Shown here piece by piece: positions 13,641-28,143 of a stretch of 64,000 bases of DNA. The notes below the pieces were generated by a model that worked only from the letters and a program-made list of their open reading frames with translations, was not told where the DNA came from and did not search any database. Origin of the DNA: Osmia lignaria lignaria (taxonomy: Eukaryota > Arthropoda > Insecta > Hymenoptera > Megachilidae); NCBI RefSeq assembly GCF_051020975.1, contig NW_027478158.1, positions 30,620,001 through 30,684,000 on the forward strand, read 5' to 3'. Numbering within the stretch: position 1 is the first letter of the stretch; every line of letters starts with the position of its first letter. The translations under genes were made by a program, and so were the position numbers.

Positions 13641-14814
13641 CCATAGCTCGCTTCGTTCCGAGATATTTGCAGATTTATCTCAAGGGAAGGGGCCTGACGG
13701 ACATATTTCGGGATATTTCTTCTTCTTGTTGTTCTTCTTCTGCACAGCTAAGCTGGAAGTGGCATTTACAGCTCGCAATAGTGCAGAGTTATCTCAAAGA
13801 AAGGGGCCACGGTGTTTCTGTATCTCTATTATGTTGGTGCGGCTTCGGAACTTTTAAATATCTTGATATATCTCGAGAACTACGCATCTGATCAAAAAAT
13901 ATCATAGAACATAAAAAGTAGGAAACTTAATTCTCTACAAAAAAGGTCTCTTAACATTTTGCCATAGCTCGCTTCGTTCCCGAGATTTTTGCAGATACAT
14001 CTCAAGGGAAGGGGCCTGACGGACATATTTCGAGATATTTCTTCTTCTTGTTGTTCTTCTTCTGCACAGCTAAACTGGAAGTGGCATTTCCAGCTCGCAA
14101 TAGTGCAGAGTTATCTCAAAGAAAGGGGCCACGGTGTTTCTGTATCTCTATTATGTTGGTGCGGCTTCGGAACTTTTAAATATCTTGATATATTTCGAGA
14201 ACTACGCATCTGATCAAAAAATATCATAGAACATAAAAAGTAGGAAACTTAATTCTCTACAAAAAAGGTCTCTTAACATTTTGCCATAGCTCGCTTTGTT
14301 TCCGAGATATTTGCAGATCTATCTCAAGGGAAGGGGCCTGACGGACATATTTCGAGATATTTCTCCTTCGTGTTGTTCTTCTTCTGCACAGCTAAGCTGG
14401 AAGTGGCATTTACAGCTCGCAATAGTGCAGAGTTATCTCAAAGGAAGGGGCCACGGTGTTTCTGTATCTCTATTATGTTGGTGCGGCTTCGGACCTTTTA
14501 AATATCTTGATATATCTCGAGAACTACGCATCTGATCAAAAAATATCATAGAACATAAAAAGTAGCAAACATAATTCTCTACAAAAAAGGTCTCTTAACA
14601 TTTTGCCATAGCTCGCTTCGTTCCGAGATATTTGCAGATTTATCTCAAGGGAAGGGGCCTGACGGACATATTTCGGGATATTTCTTCTTCTTGTTGTTCT
14701 TCTTCTGCACAGCTAAGCTGGAAGTGGCATTTACAGCTCGCAATAGTGCAGAGTTATCTCAAAGAAAGGGGCCACGGTGTTTCTGTATCTCTATTATGTT
14801 GGTGCGGCTTCGGA
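13605..14814 (+). repeat. Eight-monomer-offset duplication, copy 1 (offset 2573 bp)
   Basis: 1210 bp match 16178-17387, including the shortened CTTCGTTCCGAG junction, the TTCCCGAGATTTTTGCAG unit and the rare GCTCGCTTTGTTTCC junction at 14290. The limits are the C/A differences at 13604/16177 and at 14815/17388. Confidence 0.85.
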
Positions 14815-16177
14815 CCTTTTAAATATCTTGATATATCTCGAGAACTACGCATCTGATCAAAAAATATAATAGAACATAAAAAGTAGGAACCTTAATTCTC
14901 TACAAAAAAGGTCTCTTAACATTTTGCCATAGCTCGCTTCGTTTCCGAGATATTTGCAGATTTATCTCAAGGGAAGGGGCCTGACGGACATATTTCGAGA
15001 TATTTCTCCTTCGTGTTGTTCTTCTTCTGCACAGCTAAGCTGGAAGTGGCATTTACAGCTCGCAATAGTGCAGAGTTATCTCAAAGGAAGGGGCCACGGT
15101 GTTTCTGTATCTCTATTATGTTGGTGCGGCTTCGGACCTTTTAAATATCTTGATATATCTCGAGAACTACGCATCTGATCAAAAAATATCATAGAACATA
15201 AAAAGTAGGAACCTTAATTCTCTACAAAAAAGGTCTCTTAACATTTTGCCATAGCTCGCTTCGTTTCCGAGATTTTTGCAGATACATCTCAAGGGAAGGG
15301 GCCTGACGGACATATTTCGAGATATTTCTTCTTCTTGTTGTTCTTCTTCTGCACAGCTAAGCTGGAAGCGGCATTTGCAGCTCGCAATAGTGCAGAGTTA
15401 TCTCAAAGAAAGGGGCCACGGTGTTTCTGTATCTCTATTATGTTGGTGCGGCTTCGGAACTTTTAAATATCTTGATATATTTCGAGAACTACGCATCTGA
15501 TCAAAAAATATCATAGAACATAAAAAGTCGGAAACTTAATTCTCTACAAAAAAGGTCTCTTCACATTTTGCCATAGCTAGCTTCGTTTCCGAGATATTTG
15601 CAGATTTATCTCAAGGGAAGGGGCCTGACGGACATATTTCGAGATATTTCTTCTTCTTGTTGTTCTTCTTCTGCACAGCTAAGCTGGAAGCGGCATTTGC
15701 AGCTCGCAATAGTGCAGAGTTATCTCAAAGAAAGGGGCCACGGTGTTTCTGTATCTCTATTATGTTGGTGCGGCTTCGGAACTTTTAAATATCTTGATAT
15801 ATCTCGAGAACTACGCATCTGATCAAAAAATATCATAGAACATAAAAAGTAGGAAACTTAATTCTCTACAAAAAAGGTCTCTTAACATTTTGCCATAGCT
15901 CGCTTCGTTCCGAGATATTTGCAGATTTATCTCAAGGGAAGGGGCCTGACGGACATATTTCGGGATATTTCTTCTTCTTGTTGTTCTTCTTCTGCACAGC
16001 TAAGCTGGAAGTGGCATTTACAGCTCGCAATAGTGCAGAGTTATCTCAAAGAAAGGGGCCACGGTGTTTCTGTATCTCTATTATGTTGGTGCGGCTTCGG
16101 AACTTTTAAATATCTTGATATATCTCGAGAACTACGCATCTGATCAAAAAATATCATAGAACATAAAAAGTAGGAAA

Positions 16178-17387
16178 CTTAATTCTCTACAAAAAAGGTC
16201 TCTTAACATTTTGCCATAGCTCGCTTCGTTCCGAGATATTTGCAGATTTATCTCAAGGGAAGGGGCCTGACGGACATATTTCGGGATATTTCTTCTTCTT
16301 GTTGTTCTTCTTCTGCACAGCTAAGCTGGAAGTGGCATTTACAGCTCGCAATAGTGCAGAGTTATCTCAAAGAAAGGGGCCACGGTGTTTCTGTATCTCT
16401 ATTATGTTGGTGCGGCTTCGGAACTTTTAAATATCTTGATATATCTCGAGAACTACGCATCTGATCAAAAAATATCATAGAACATAAAAAGTAGGAAACT
16501 TAATTCTCTACAAAAAAGGTCTCTTAACATTTTGCCATAGCTCGCTTCGTTCCCGAGATTTTTGCAGATACATCTCAAGGGAAGGGGCCTGACGGACATA
16601 TTTCGAGATATTTCTTCTTCTTGTTGTTCTTCTTCTGCACAGCTAAACTGGAAGTGGCATTTCCAGCTCGCAATAGTGCAGAGTTATCTCAAAGAAAGGG
16701 GCCACGGTGTTTCTGTATCTCTATTATGTTGGTGCGGCTTCGGAACTTTTAAATATCTTGATATATTTCGAGAACTACGCATCTGATCAAAAAATATCAT
16801 AGAACATAAAAAGTAGGAAACTTAATTCTCTACAAAAAAGGTCTCTTAACATTTTGCCATAGCTCGCTTTGTTTCCGAGATATTTGCAGATCTATCTCAA
16901 GGGAAGGGGCCTGACGGACATATTTCGAGATATTTCTCCTTCGTGTTGTTCTTCTTCTGCACAGCTAAGCTGGAAGTGGCATTTACAGCTCGCAATAGTG
17001 CAGAGTTATCTCAAAGGAAGGGGCCACGGTGTTTCTGTATCTCTATTATGTTGGTGCGGCTTCGGACCTTTTAAATATCTTGATATATCTCGAGAACTAC
17101 GCATCTGATCAAAAAATATCATAGAACATAAAAAGTAGCAAACATAATTCTCTACAAAAAAGGTCTCTTAACATTTTGCCATAGCTCGCTTCGTTCCGAG
17201 ATATTTGCAGATTTATCTCAAGGGAAGGGGCCTGACGGACATATTTCGGGATATTTCTTCTTCTTGTTGTTCTTCTTCTGCACAGCTAAGCTGGAAGTGG
17301 CATTTACAGCTCGCAATAGTGCAGAGTTATCTCAAAGAAAGGGGCCACGGTGTTTCTGTATCTCTATTATGTTGGTGCGGCTTCGGA
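16178..17387 (+). repeat. Eight-monomer-offset duplication, copy 2
   Basis: Partner of 13605-14814. I noticed no substitution between the two by eye. A further copy of the TTCCCGAGATTTTTGCAG unit follows at 17527. Confidence 0.85.
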
Positions 17388-17848
17388 ACTTTTAAATATC
17401 TTGATATATCTCGAGAACTACGCATCTGATCAAAAAATGTCATAGAACATAAAAAGTAGGAAACTTAATTCTCTACAAAAAAGGTCTCTTAACATTTTGC
17501 CATAGCTCGCTTCGTTCCCGAGATTTTTGCAGATACATCTCAAGGGAAGGGGCCTGACGGACATATTTCGAGATATTTCTTCTTCTTGTTGTTCTTCTTC
17601 TGCACAGCTAAACTGGAAGTGGCATTTCCAGCTCGCAATAGTGCAGAGTTATCTCAAAGAAAGGGGCCACGGTGTTTCTGTATCTCTATTATGTTGGTGC
17701 GGCTTCGGAACTTTTAAATATCTTGATATATTTCGAGAACTACGCATCTGATCAAAAAATATCATAGAACATAAAAAGTAGGAAACTTAATTCTCTACAA
17801 AAAAGGTCTCTTAACATTTTGCCATAGCTCGCTTCGTTTCCGAGATAT

Positions 17849-19361
17849 TTGCAGATCTATCTCAAGGGAAGGGGCCTGACGGACATATTTCGAGATATTT
17901 CTTCTTCTTGTCGTTCTTCTTCTGCACAGCTAAACTGGAAGTGGCATTTCCAGCCCGCAATAGTGCAGAGTTATCTCAAAGAAAGGGGCCACGGTGTTTC
18001 TGTATCTCTATTATGTTGGTGCGGCTTCGGAACTTTTAAATATCTTGATATATCTCGAGAACTACGCATCTGATCAAAAAATATCATGGAACATAAAAAG
18101 TAGGAAATATAATTCTCTACAAAAAAGGTCTCTCAACATTTTGCCATAGCTCGCTTCGTTTCCGAGATATTTGCAGATTTATCTCAAGGGAAGGGGCCTG
18201 ACGGACATATTTCGAGATATTTCTTCTTCTTGTTGTTCTTCTTCTGCACAGCTAAGCTGGAAGTGGCATTTACAGCTCGCAATAGTGCAGAGTTATCTCA
18301 AAGAAAGGGGCCACGGTGTTTCTGTATCTCTATTATGTTGGTGCGGCTTCGGAACTTTTAAATATCTTGATATATCTCGAGAACTACGCATCAGTTCAAA
18401 AAATATCATAGCACATAAAAAGTAGGAAACTTAATTCTCTACAAAAAAGGTCTCTTAAGATTTTGCCATAGCTCGCTTCGTTTCCGAGATATTTGCAGAT
18501 TTATCTCGAGGGAAGGGGCCTGACGGACATATTTCGAGATATTTCTTCTTCTTGTTGTTCTTCTTCTGCACAGCTAAGCTGGAAGCGGCATTTGCGGCTC
18601 GCACTAGTGCAGAGTTATCTCAAAGAAAGGGGCCACGGTGTTTCTGTATCTCTATTATGTTGGTGCGGCTTCGGAACTTTTAAATATCTTGATATATCTC
18701 GAGAACTACGCATCTGATCAAAAAACATCATAGAACATAAAAAGTAGGAAACTTAATTCTCTACAAAAAAGGTCTCTTAACATTTTGCCATTGCTCGGTT
18801 CGTTTCCGAGATATTTGCAGATTTATCTCAAGGGAAGGGTCCTGATGGACATATTTCGAGATATTTCTTCTTCTTGTTGTTCTTCTTCTGCACAGCTAAA
18901 CTGGAAGTGGCATTTCCAGCTCGCAATAGTGCAGAGTTATCTCAAAGAAAGGGGCCACGGTGTTTCTGTATCTCTATTATGTTGGTGCGGCTTCGGAACT
19001 TTTAAATATCTTGATATATTTCGAGAACTACGCATCTGATCAAAAAATATCATAGAACATAAAAAGTAGGAAACTTAATTCTCTACAAAAAAGGTCTCTT
19101 AACATTTTGCCATAGCTCGCTTCGTTTCCGAGATATTTGCAGATCTATCTCAAGGGAAGGGGCCTGACGGACATATTTCGAGATATTTCTTCTTCTTGTC
19201 GTTCTTCTTCTGCACAGCTAAACTGGAAGTGGCATTTCCAGCCCGCAATAGTGCAGAGTTATCTCAAAGAAAGGGGCCACGGTGTTTCTGTATCTCTATT
19301 ATGTTGGTGCGGCTTCGGAACTTTTAAATATCTTGATATATCTCGAGAACTACGCATCTGA
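17849..19361 (+). repeat. Block related to the 25.4-28.9 kb five-monomer repeat
   Basis: The units at 17849 (TTGTCGTTC, CAGCCCGC), 18171 (CATCAGTTC ending), 18493 (TCTCGAGGG, GAAGCGGC) and 18815 (GCCATTGCTCGGTTCG, GGGTCCTGATGG) form the same series as 25575, 25897, 26219 and 26863, but lack the ordinary unit found at 26541. The unit at 19137 then repeats the 17849 type. Confidence 0.8.
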
Positions 19362-19458
19362 TCAAAAAATATCATAGAACATAAAAAGTAGGAAACTTAA
19401 TTCTCTACAAAAAAGGTCTCTCAACATTTTGCCATAGCTCGCTTCGTTTCCGAGATAT

Positions 19459-21288
19459 TTGCAGATTTATCTCAAGGGAAGGGGCCTGACGGACATATTT
19501 CGAGATATTTCTTCTTCTTGTTGTTCTTCTTCTACACAGCTAAGCTGGAAGTGGCATTTGCAGCTCGCAATAGTGCAGAGTTATCTCAAAGGAAGGGGCC
19601 ACGGTGTTTCTGTATCTCTATTATGTTGGTGCGGCTTCGGACCTTTTAAATATCTTGATATATCTCGAGAACTACGCATCTGATCAAAAAATATCATAGA
19701 ACATAAAAAGTAGGAACCTTAATTCTCTACAAAAAAGGTCTCTTAACATTTTGCCATAGCTCGCTTCGTTTCCGAGATATTTGCAGATTTATCTCAAGGG
19801 AAGGGGCCTGACGGACATATTTCGAGATATTTCGCCTTCGTGTTGTTCTTCTTCTGCACAGCTAAGCTGGAAGTGGCATTTACAGCTCGCAATAGTGCAG
19901 AGTTATCTCAAAGGAAGGGGCCACGGTGTTTCTGTATCTCTATTATGTTGGTGCGGCTTCGGACCTTTTAAATATCTTGATATATCTCGAGAACTACGCA
20001 TCTGATCAAAAAATATCATAGAACATAAAAAGTAGGAACCTTAATTCTCTACAAAAAAGGTCTCTTAACATTTTGCCATAGCTCGCTTCGTTTCCGAGAT
20101 TTTTGCAGATACATCTCAAGGGAAGGGGCCTGACGGACATATTTCGAGATATTTCTTCTTCTTGTTGTTCTTCTTCTGCACAGCTAAGCTGGAAGTGGCA
20201 TTTGCAGCTCGCAATAGTGCAGAGTTATCTCAAAGAAAGGGGCCACGGTGTTTCTGTATCTCTATTATGTTGGTGCGGCTTCGGAACTTTTAAATATCTT
20301 GATATATCTCGAGAACTACGCATCTGATCAAAAAATATCATAGAACATAAAAAGTAGGAAACTTAATTCTCTACAAAAAAGGTCTCTCAACATTTTGCCA
20401 TAGCTCGCTTCGTTTCCGAGATATTTGCAGATTTATCTCAAGGGAAGGGGCCTGACGGACATATTTCGAGATATTTCTTCTTCTTGTTGTTCTTCTTCTA
20501 CACAGCTAAGCTGGAAGTGGCATTTGCAGCTCGCAATAGTGCAGAGTTATCTCAAAGGAAGGGGCCACGGTGTTTCTGTATCTCTATTATGTTGGTGCGG
20601 CTTCGGACCTTTTAAATATCTTGATATATCTCGAGAACTACGCATCTGATCAAAAAATATCATAGAACATAAAAAGTAGGAACCTTAATTCTCTACAAAA
20701 AAGGTCTCTTAACATTTTGCCATAGCTCGCTTCGTTTCCGAGATATTTGCAGATTTATCTCAAGGGAAGGGGCCTGACGGACATATTTCGAGATATTTCT
20801 CCTTCGTGTTGTTCTTCTTCTGCACAGCTAAGCTGGAAGTGGCATTTACAGCTCGCAATAGTGCAGAGTTATCTCAAAGGAAGGGGCCACGGTGTTTCTG
20901 TATCTCTATTATGTTGGTGCGGCTTCGGACCTTTTAAATATCTTGATATATCTCGAGAACTACGCATCTGATCAAAAAATATCATAGAACATAAAAAGTA
21001 GGAACCTTAATTCTCTACAAAAAAGGTCTCTTAACATTTTGCCATAGCTCGCTTCGTTTCCGAGATTTTTGCAGATACATCTCAAGGGAAGGGGCCTGAC
21101 GGACATATTTCGAGATATTTCTTCTTCTTGTTGTTCTTCTTCTGCACAGCTAAGCTGGAAGTGGCATTTGCAGCTCGCAATAGTGCAGAGTTATCTCAAA
21201 GAAAGGGGCCACGGTGTTTCTGTATCTCTATTATGTTGGTGCGGCTTCGGAACTTTTAAATATCTTGATATATCTCGAGAACTACGCA
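19459..21288 (+). repeat. Three-monomer tandem duplication (offset 966 bp)
   Basis: The units at 19459, 19781 and 20103 are repeated at 20425, 20747 and 21069. The first carries TTCTACACAGC, the second CCTTCGTGTTG, the third GAGATTTTTGCAGATACATC. One substitution is visible (TTTCGCC at 19833 against TTTCTCC). The same trio appears at 11092-11736 and 5297-5940. Confidence 0.85.
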
Positions 21289-21712
21289 TTTGATCAAAAA
21301 ATATCATAGAACATAAAAAGTCGGAAACTTAATTCTCTACAAAAAAGGTCTCTTAACATTTTGCCATAGCTCGCTTCGTTTCCGAGATATTTGCAGATTT
21401 ATCTCAAGGGAAGGGGCCTGACGGACATATTTCGAGATATTTCTTCTTCTTGTTGTTCTTCTTCTGCACAGCTAAGCTGGAAGCGGCATTTGCAGCTCGC
21501 AATAGTGCAGAGTTATCTCAAAGAAAGGGGCCACGGTGTTTCTGTATCTCTATTATGTTGGTGCGGCTTCGGAACTTTTAAATATCTTGATATATCTCGA
21601 GAACTACGCATCTGATCAAAAAATATCATAGAACATAAAAAGTAGCAAACATAATTCTCTACAAAAAAGGTCTCTTAACATTTTGCCATAGCTCGCTTCG
21701 TTTCCGAGATTT

Positions 21713-23620
21713 TTGCAGATACATCTCAAGGGAAGGGGCCTGACGGACATATTTCGAGATATTTCTTCTTCTTGTTGTTCTTCTTCTGCACAGCTAAGCT
21801 GGAAGTGGCATTTGCAGCTCGCAATAGTGCAGAGTTATCTCAAAGAAAGGGGCCACGGTGTTTCTGTATCTCTATTATGTTGGTGCGGCTTCGGAACTTT
21901 TAAATATCTTGATATATCTCGAGAACTACGCATCTGATCAAAAAATATCATAGAACATAAAAAGTAGGAAACTGAATTGTCTACAAAAAAGGTCTCTTAA
22001 CATTTTGCCATAGCTCGCTTCGTTTCCGAGATATTTGCAGATTTATCTCAAGGGAAGGGGCCTGACGGACATATTTCGGGATATTTCTTCTTCTTGTTGT
22101 TCTTCTTCTGCACAGCTAAGCTGGAAGTGGCATTTACAGCTCGCAATAGTGCAGAGTTATCTCAAAGAAAGGGGCCACGGTGTTTCTGTATCTCTATTAT
22201 GTTGGTGCGGCTTCGGAACTTTTAAATATCTTGATATATCTCGAGAACTACGCATCTGATCAAAAAATATCATAGAACATAAAAAGTAGGAAACTTAATT
22301 CTCTACAAAAAAGGTCTCTTAACATTTTGCCATAGCTCGCTTCGTTTCCGAGATATTTGCAGATTTATCTCATGGGAAGGGGCCTGACGGACATATTTCG
22401 AGATATTTCTTCTTCTTGTTGTTCTTCTTCTGCACAGCTAAGCTGGAAGTGGCATTTGCAGCTCGCAATAGTGCAGGGTTATCTCAAAGGAAGGGGCCAC
22501 GGTGTTTCTGTATCTCTATTATGTTGGTGCGGCTTCGGACCTTTTAAATATCTTGATATATCTCGAGAACTACGCATCTGATCAAAAAATATAATAGAAC
22601 ATAAAAAGTAGGAACCTTAATTCTCTACAAAAAAGGTCTCTTAACATTTTGCCATAGCTCGCTTCGTTTCCGAGATATTTGCAGATTTATCTCAAGGGAA
22701 GGGGCCTGACGGACATATTTCGAGATATTTCTCCTTCGTGTTGTTCTTCTTCTGCACAGCTAAGCTGGAAGTGGCATTTACAGCTCGCAATAGTGCAGAG
22801 TTATCTCAAAGGAAGGGGCCACGGTGTTTCTGTATCTCTATTATGTTGGTGCGGCTTCGGAACTTTTAAATATCTTGATATATCTCGAGAACTACGCATC
22901 TGATCAAAAAATATCATAGAACATAAAAAGTAGGAAACTTAATTGTCTACAAAAAAGGTCTCTTAACATTTTGCCATAGCTCGCTTGGTTTCCGAGATAT
23001 TTGCAGATTTATCTCAAGGGAAGGGGCCTGACGGACATATTTCGGGATATTTCTTCTTCTTGTTGTTCTTCTTCTGCACAGCTAAGCTGGAAGTGGCATT
23101 TACAGCTCGCAATAGTGCAGAGTTATCTCAAAGAAAGGGGCCACGGTGTTTCTGTATCTCTATTATGTTGGTGCGGCTTCGGAACTTTTAAATATCTTGA
23201 TATATCTCGAGAACTACGCATCTGATCAAAAAATATCATAGAACATAAAAAGTAGGAAACTTAATTCTCTACAAAAAAGGTCTCTTAACATTTTGCCATA
23301 GCTCGCTTCGTTTCCGAGATATTTGCAGATTTATCTCAAGGGAAGGGGCCTGACGGACATATTTCGAGATATTTCTTCTTCTTGTTGTTCTTCTTCTGCA
23401 CAGCTAAGCTGGAAGTGGCATTTGCAGCTCGCAATAGTGCAGGGTTATCTCAAAGGAAGGGGCCACGGTGTTTCTGTATCTCTATTATGTTGGTGCGGCT
23501 TCGGACCTTTTAAATATCTTGATATATCTCGAGAACTACGCATCTGATCAAAAAATATAATAGAACATAAAAAGTAGGAACCTTAATTCTCTACAAAAAA
23601 GGTCTCTTAACATTTTGCCA
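21713..23620 (+). repeat. 31-monomer-distant duplication, copy 2
   Basis: Partner of 11736-13640. Immediately after it, 23645 to 24289 correspond to 14954 to 15598 (offset 8691 bp), so this stretch of the array joins pieces from two separate places in the 11-16 kb region. Confidence 0.7.
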
Positions 23621-26600
23621 TAGCTCGCTTCGTTTCCGAGATATTTGCAGATTTATCTCAAGGGAAGGGGCCTGACGGACATATTTCGAGATATTTCTCC
23701 TTCGTGTTGTTCTTCTTCTGCACAGCTAAGCTGGAAGTGGCATTTACAGCTCGCAATAGTGCAGAGTTATCTCAAAGGAAGGGGCCACGGTGTTTCTGTA
23801 TCTCTATTATGTTGGTGCGGCTTCGGACCTTTTAAATATCTTGATATATCTCGAGAACTACGCATCTGATCAAAAAATATCATAGAACATAAAAAGTAGG
23901 AACCTTAATTCTCTACAAAAAAGGTCTCTTAACATTTTGCCATAGCTCGCTTCGTTTCCGAGATTTTTGCAGATACATCTCAAGGGAAGGGGCCTGACGG
24001 ACATATTTCGAGATATTTCTTCTTCTTGTTGTTCTTCTTCTGCACAGCTAAGCTGGAAGCGGCATTTGCAGCTCGCAATAGTGCAGAGTTATCTCAAAGA
24101 AAGGGGCCACGGTGTTTCTGTATCTCTATTATGTTGGTGCGGCTTCGGAACTTTTAAATATCTTGATATATTTCGAGAACTACGCATCTGATCAAAAAAT
24201 ATCATAGAACATAAAAAGTCGGAAACTTAATTCTCTACAAAAAAGGTCTCTTCACATTTTGCCATAGCTCGCTTCGTTTCCGAGATATTTGCAGATTTAT
24301 CTCAAGGGAAGGGGCCTGACGGACATATTTCGAGATATTTCTTCTTCTTGTTGTTCTTCTTCTGCACAGCTAAGCTGGAAGCGGCATTTGCAGCTCGCAA
24401 TAGTGCAGAGTTATCTCAAAGAAAGGGGCCACGGTGTTTCTGTATCTCTATTATGTTGGTGCGGCTTCGGAACTTTTAAATATCTTGATATATCTCGAGA
24501 ACTACGCATCTGATCAAAAAATATCATAGAACATAAAAAGTAGCAAACATAATTCTCTACAAAAAAGGTCTCTTAACATTTTGCCATAGCTCGCTTCGTT
24601 TCCGAGATTTTTGCAGATACATCTCAAGGGAAGGGGCCTGACGGACATATTTCGAGATATTTCTTCTTCTTGTTGTTCTTCTTCTGCACAGCTAAGCTGG
24701 AAGTGGCATTTGCAGCTCGCAATAGTGCAGAGTTATCTCAAAGAAAGGGGCCACGGTGTTTCTGTATCTCTATTATGTTGGTGCGGCTTCGGAACTTTTA
24801 AATATCTTGATATATCTCGAGAACTACGCATCTGATCAAAAAATATCATAGAACATAAAAAGTAGGAAACTTAATTCTCTACAAAAAAGGTCTCTTAACA
24901 TTTTGCCATAGCTCGCTTCGTTCCGAGATATTTGCAGATTTATCTCAAGGGAAGGGGCCTGACGGACATATTTCGGGATATTTCTTCTTCTTGTTGTTCT
25001 TCTTCTGCACAGCTAAGCTGGAAGTGGCATTTACAGCTCGCAATAGTGCAGAGTTATCTCAAAGAAAGGGGTCACGGTGTTTCTGTATCTCTATTATGTT
25101 GGTGCGGCTTCGGAACTTTTAAATATCTTGATATATCTCGAGAACTACGCATCTGATCAAAAAATATCATAGAACATAAAAAGTAGGAAACTTAATTCTC
25201 TACAAAAAAGGTCTCTTAACATTTTGCCATAGCTCGCTTCGTTCCGAGATATTTGCAGATTTATCTCAAGGGAAGGGGCCTGACGGACATATTTCGGGAT
25301 ATTTCTTCTTCTTGTTGTTCTTCTTCTGCACAGCTAAGCTGGAAGTGGCATTTACAGCTCGCAATAGTGCAGAGTTATCTCAAAGAAAGGGGCCACGGTG
25401 TTTCTGTATCTCTATTATGTTGGTGCGGCTTCGGAACTTTTAAATATCTTGATATATTTCGAGAACTACGCATCTGATCAAAAAATATCATAGAACATAA
25501 AAAGTAGGAAACTTAATTCTCTACAAAAAAGGTCTCTTAACATTTTGCCATAGCTCGCTTCGTTTCCGAGATATTTGCAGATCTATCTCAAGGGAAGGGG
25601 CCTGACGGACATATTTCGAGATATTTCTTCTTCTTGTCGTTCTTCTTCTGCACAGCTAAACTGGAAGTGGCATTTCCAGCCCGCAATAGTGCAGAGTTAT
25701 CTCAAAGAAAGGGGCCACGGTGTTTCTGTATCTCTATTATGTTGGTGCGGCTTCGGAACTTTTAAATATCTTGATATATCTCGAGAACTACGCATCTGAT
25801 CAAAAAATATCATGGAACATAAAAAGTAGGAAACTTAATTCTCTACAAAAAAGGTCTCTCAACATTTTGCCATAGCTCGCTTCGTTTCCGAGATATTTGC
25901 AGATTTATCTCAAGGGAAGGGGCCTGACGGACATATTTCGAGATATTTCTTCTTCTTGTTGTTCTTCTTCTGCACAGCTAAGCTGGAAGTGGCATTTACA
26001 GCTCGCAATAGTGCAGAGTTATCTCAAAGAAAGGGGCCACGGTGTTTCTGTATCTCTATTATGTTGGTGCGGCTTCGGAACTTTTAAATATCTTGATATA
26101 TCTCGAGAACTACGCATCAGTTCAAAAAATATCATAGCACATAAAAAGTAGGAAACTTAATTCTCTACAAAAAAGGTCTCTTAAGATTTTGCCATAGCTC
26201 GCTTCGTTTCCGAGATATTTGCAGATTTATCTCGAGGGAAGGGGCCTGACGGACATATTTCGAGATATTTCTTCTTCTTGTTGTTCTTCTTCTGCACAGC
26301 TAAGCTGGAAGCGGCATTTGCGGCTCGCACTAGTGCAGAGTTATCTCAAAGAAAGGGGCCACGGTGTTTCTGTATCTCTATTATGTTGGTGCGGCTTCGG
26401 AACTTTTAAATATCTTGATATATCTCGAGAACTACGCATCTGATCAAAAAACATCATAGAACATAAAAAGTAGGAAACTTAATTCTCTACAAAAAAGGTC
26501 TCTTAACATTTTGCCATAGCTCGCTTCGTTTCCGAGATATTTGCAGATTTATCTCAAGGGAAGGGGCCTGACGGACATATTTCGAGATATTTCTTCTTCT

Positions 26601-28143
26601 TGTTGTTCTTCTTCTGCACAGCTAAGCTGGAAGTGGCATTTGCAGCTCGCAATAGTGCAGAGTTATCTCAAAGAAAGGGGCCACGGTGTTTCTGTATCTC
26701 TATTATGTTGGTGCGGCTTCGGAACTTTTAAATATCTTGATATATCTCGAGAACTACGCATCTGATCAAAAAATATCATAGAACATAAAAAGTAGGAAAC
26801 TTAATTCTCTACAAAAAAGGTCTCTTAACATTTTGCCATTGCTCGGTTCGTTTCCGAGATATTTGCAGATTTATCTCAAGGGAAGGGTCCTGATGGACAT
26901 ATTTCGAGATATTTCTTCTTCTTGTTGTTCTTCTTCTGCACAGCTAAACTGGAAGTGGCATTTCCAGCTCGCAATAGTGCAGAGTTATCTCAAAGAAAGG
27001 GGCCACGGTGTTTCTGTATCTCTATTATGTTGGTGCGGCTTCGGAACTTTTAAATATCTTGATATATTTCGAGAACTACGCATCTGATCAAAAAATATCA
27101 TAGAACATAAAAAGTAGGAAACTTAATTCTCTACAAAAAAGGTCTCTTAACATTTTGCCATAGCTCGCTTCGTTTCCGAGATATTTGCAGATCTATCTCA
27201 AGGGAAGGGGCCTGACGGACATATTTCGAGATATTTCTTCTTCTTGTCGTTCTTCTTCTGCACAGCTAAACTGGAAGTGGCATTTCCAGCCCGCAATAGT
27301 GCAGAGTTATCTCAAAGAAAGGGGCCACGGTGTTTCTGTATCTCTATTATGTTGGTGCGGCTTCGGAACTTTTAAATATCTTGATATATCTCGAGAACTA
27401 CGCATCTGATCAAAAAATATCATGGAACATAAAAAGTAGGAAACTTAATTCTCTACAAAAAAGGTCTCTCAACATTTTGCCATAGCTCGCTTCGTTTCCG
27501 AGATATTTGCAGATTTATCTCAAGGGAAGGGGCCTGACGGACATATTTCGAGATATTTCTTCTTCTTGTTGTTCTTCTTCTGCACAGCTAAGCTGGAAGT
27601 GGCATTTACAGCTCGCAATAGTGCAGAGTTATCTCAAAGAAAGGGGCCACGGTGTTTCTGTATCTCTATTATGTTGGTGCGGCTTCGGAACTTTTAAATA
27701 TCTTGATATATCTCGAGAACTACGCATCAGTTCAAAAAATATCATAGCACATAAAAAGTAGGAAACTTAATTCTCTACAAAAAAGGTCTCTTAAGATTTT
27801 GCCATAGCTCGCTTCGTTTCCGAGATATTTGCAGATTTATCTCGAGGGAAGGGGCCTGACGGACATATTTCGAGATATTTCTTCTTCTTGTTGTTCTTCT
27901 TCTGCACAGCTAAGCTGGAAGCGGCATTTGCGGCTCGCACTAGTGCAGAGTTATCTCAAAGAAAGGGGCCACGGTGTTTCTGTATCTCTATTATGTTGGT
28001 GCGGCTTCGGAACTTTTAAATATCTTGATATATCTCGAGAACTACGCATCTGATCAAAAAACATCATAGAACATAAAAAGTAGGAAACTTAATTCTCTAC
28101 AAAAAAGGTCTCTTAACATTTTGCCATAGCTCGCTTCGTTTCC

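Noticed and set aside
22985..23191. 68-codon frame in the second plus frame (also 30389, 31677, 36826, 38114, 61598)
   Set aside because: It is created by the single change CTTCGTTTCC to CTTGGTTTCC giving an upstream TTG; it is a shadow of the same repeat.
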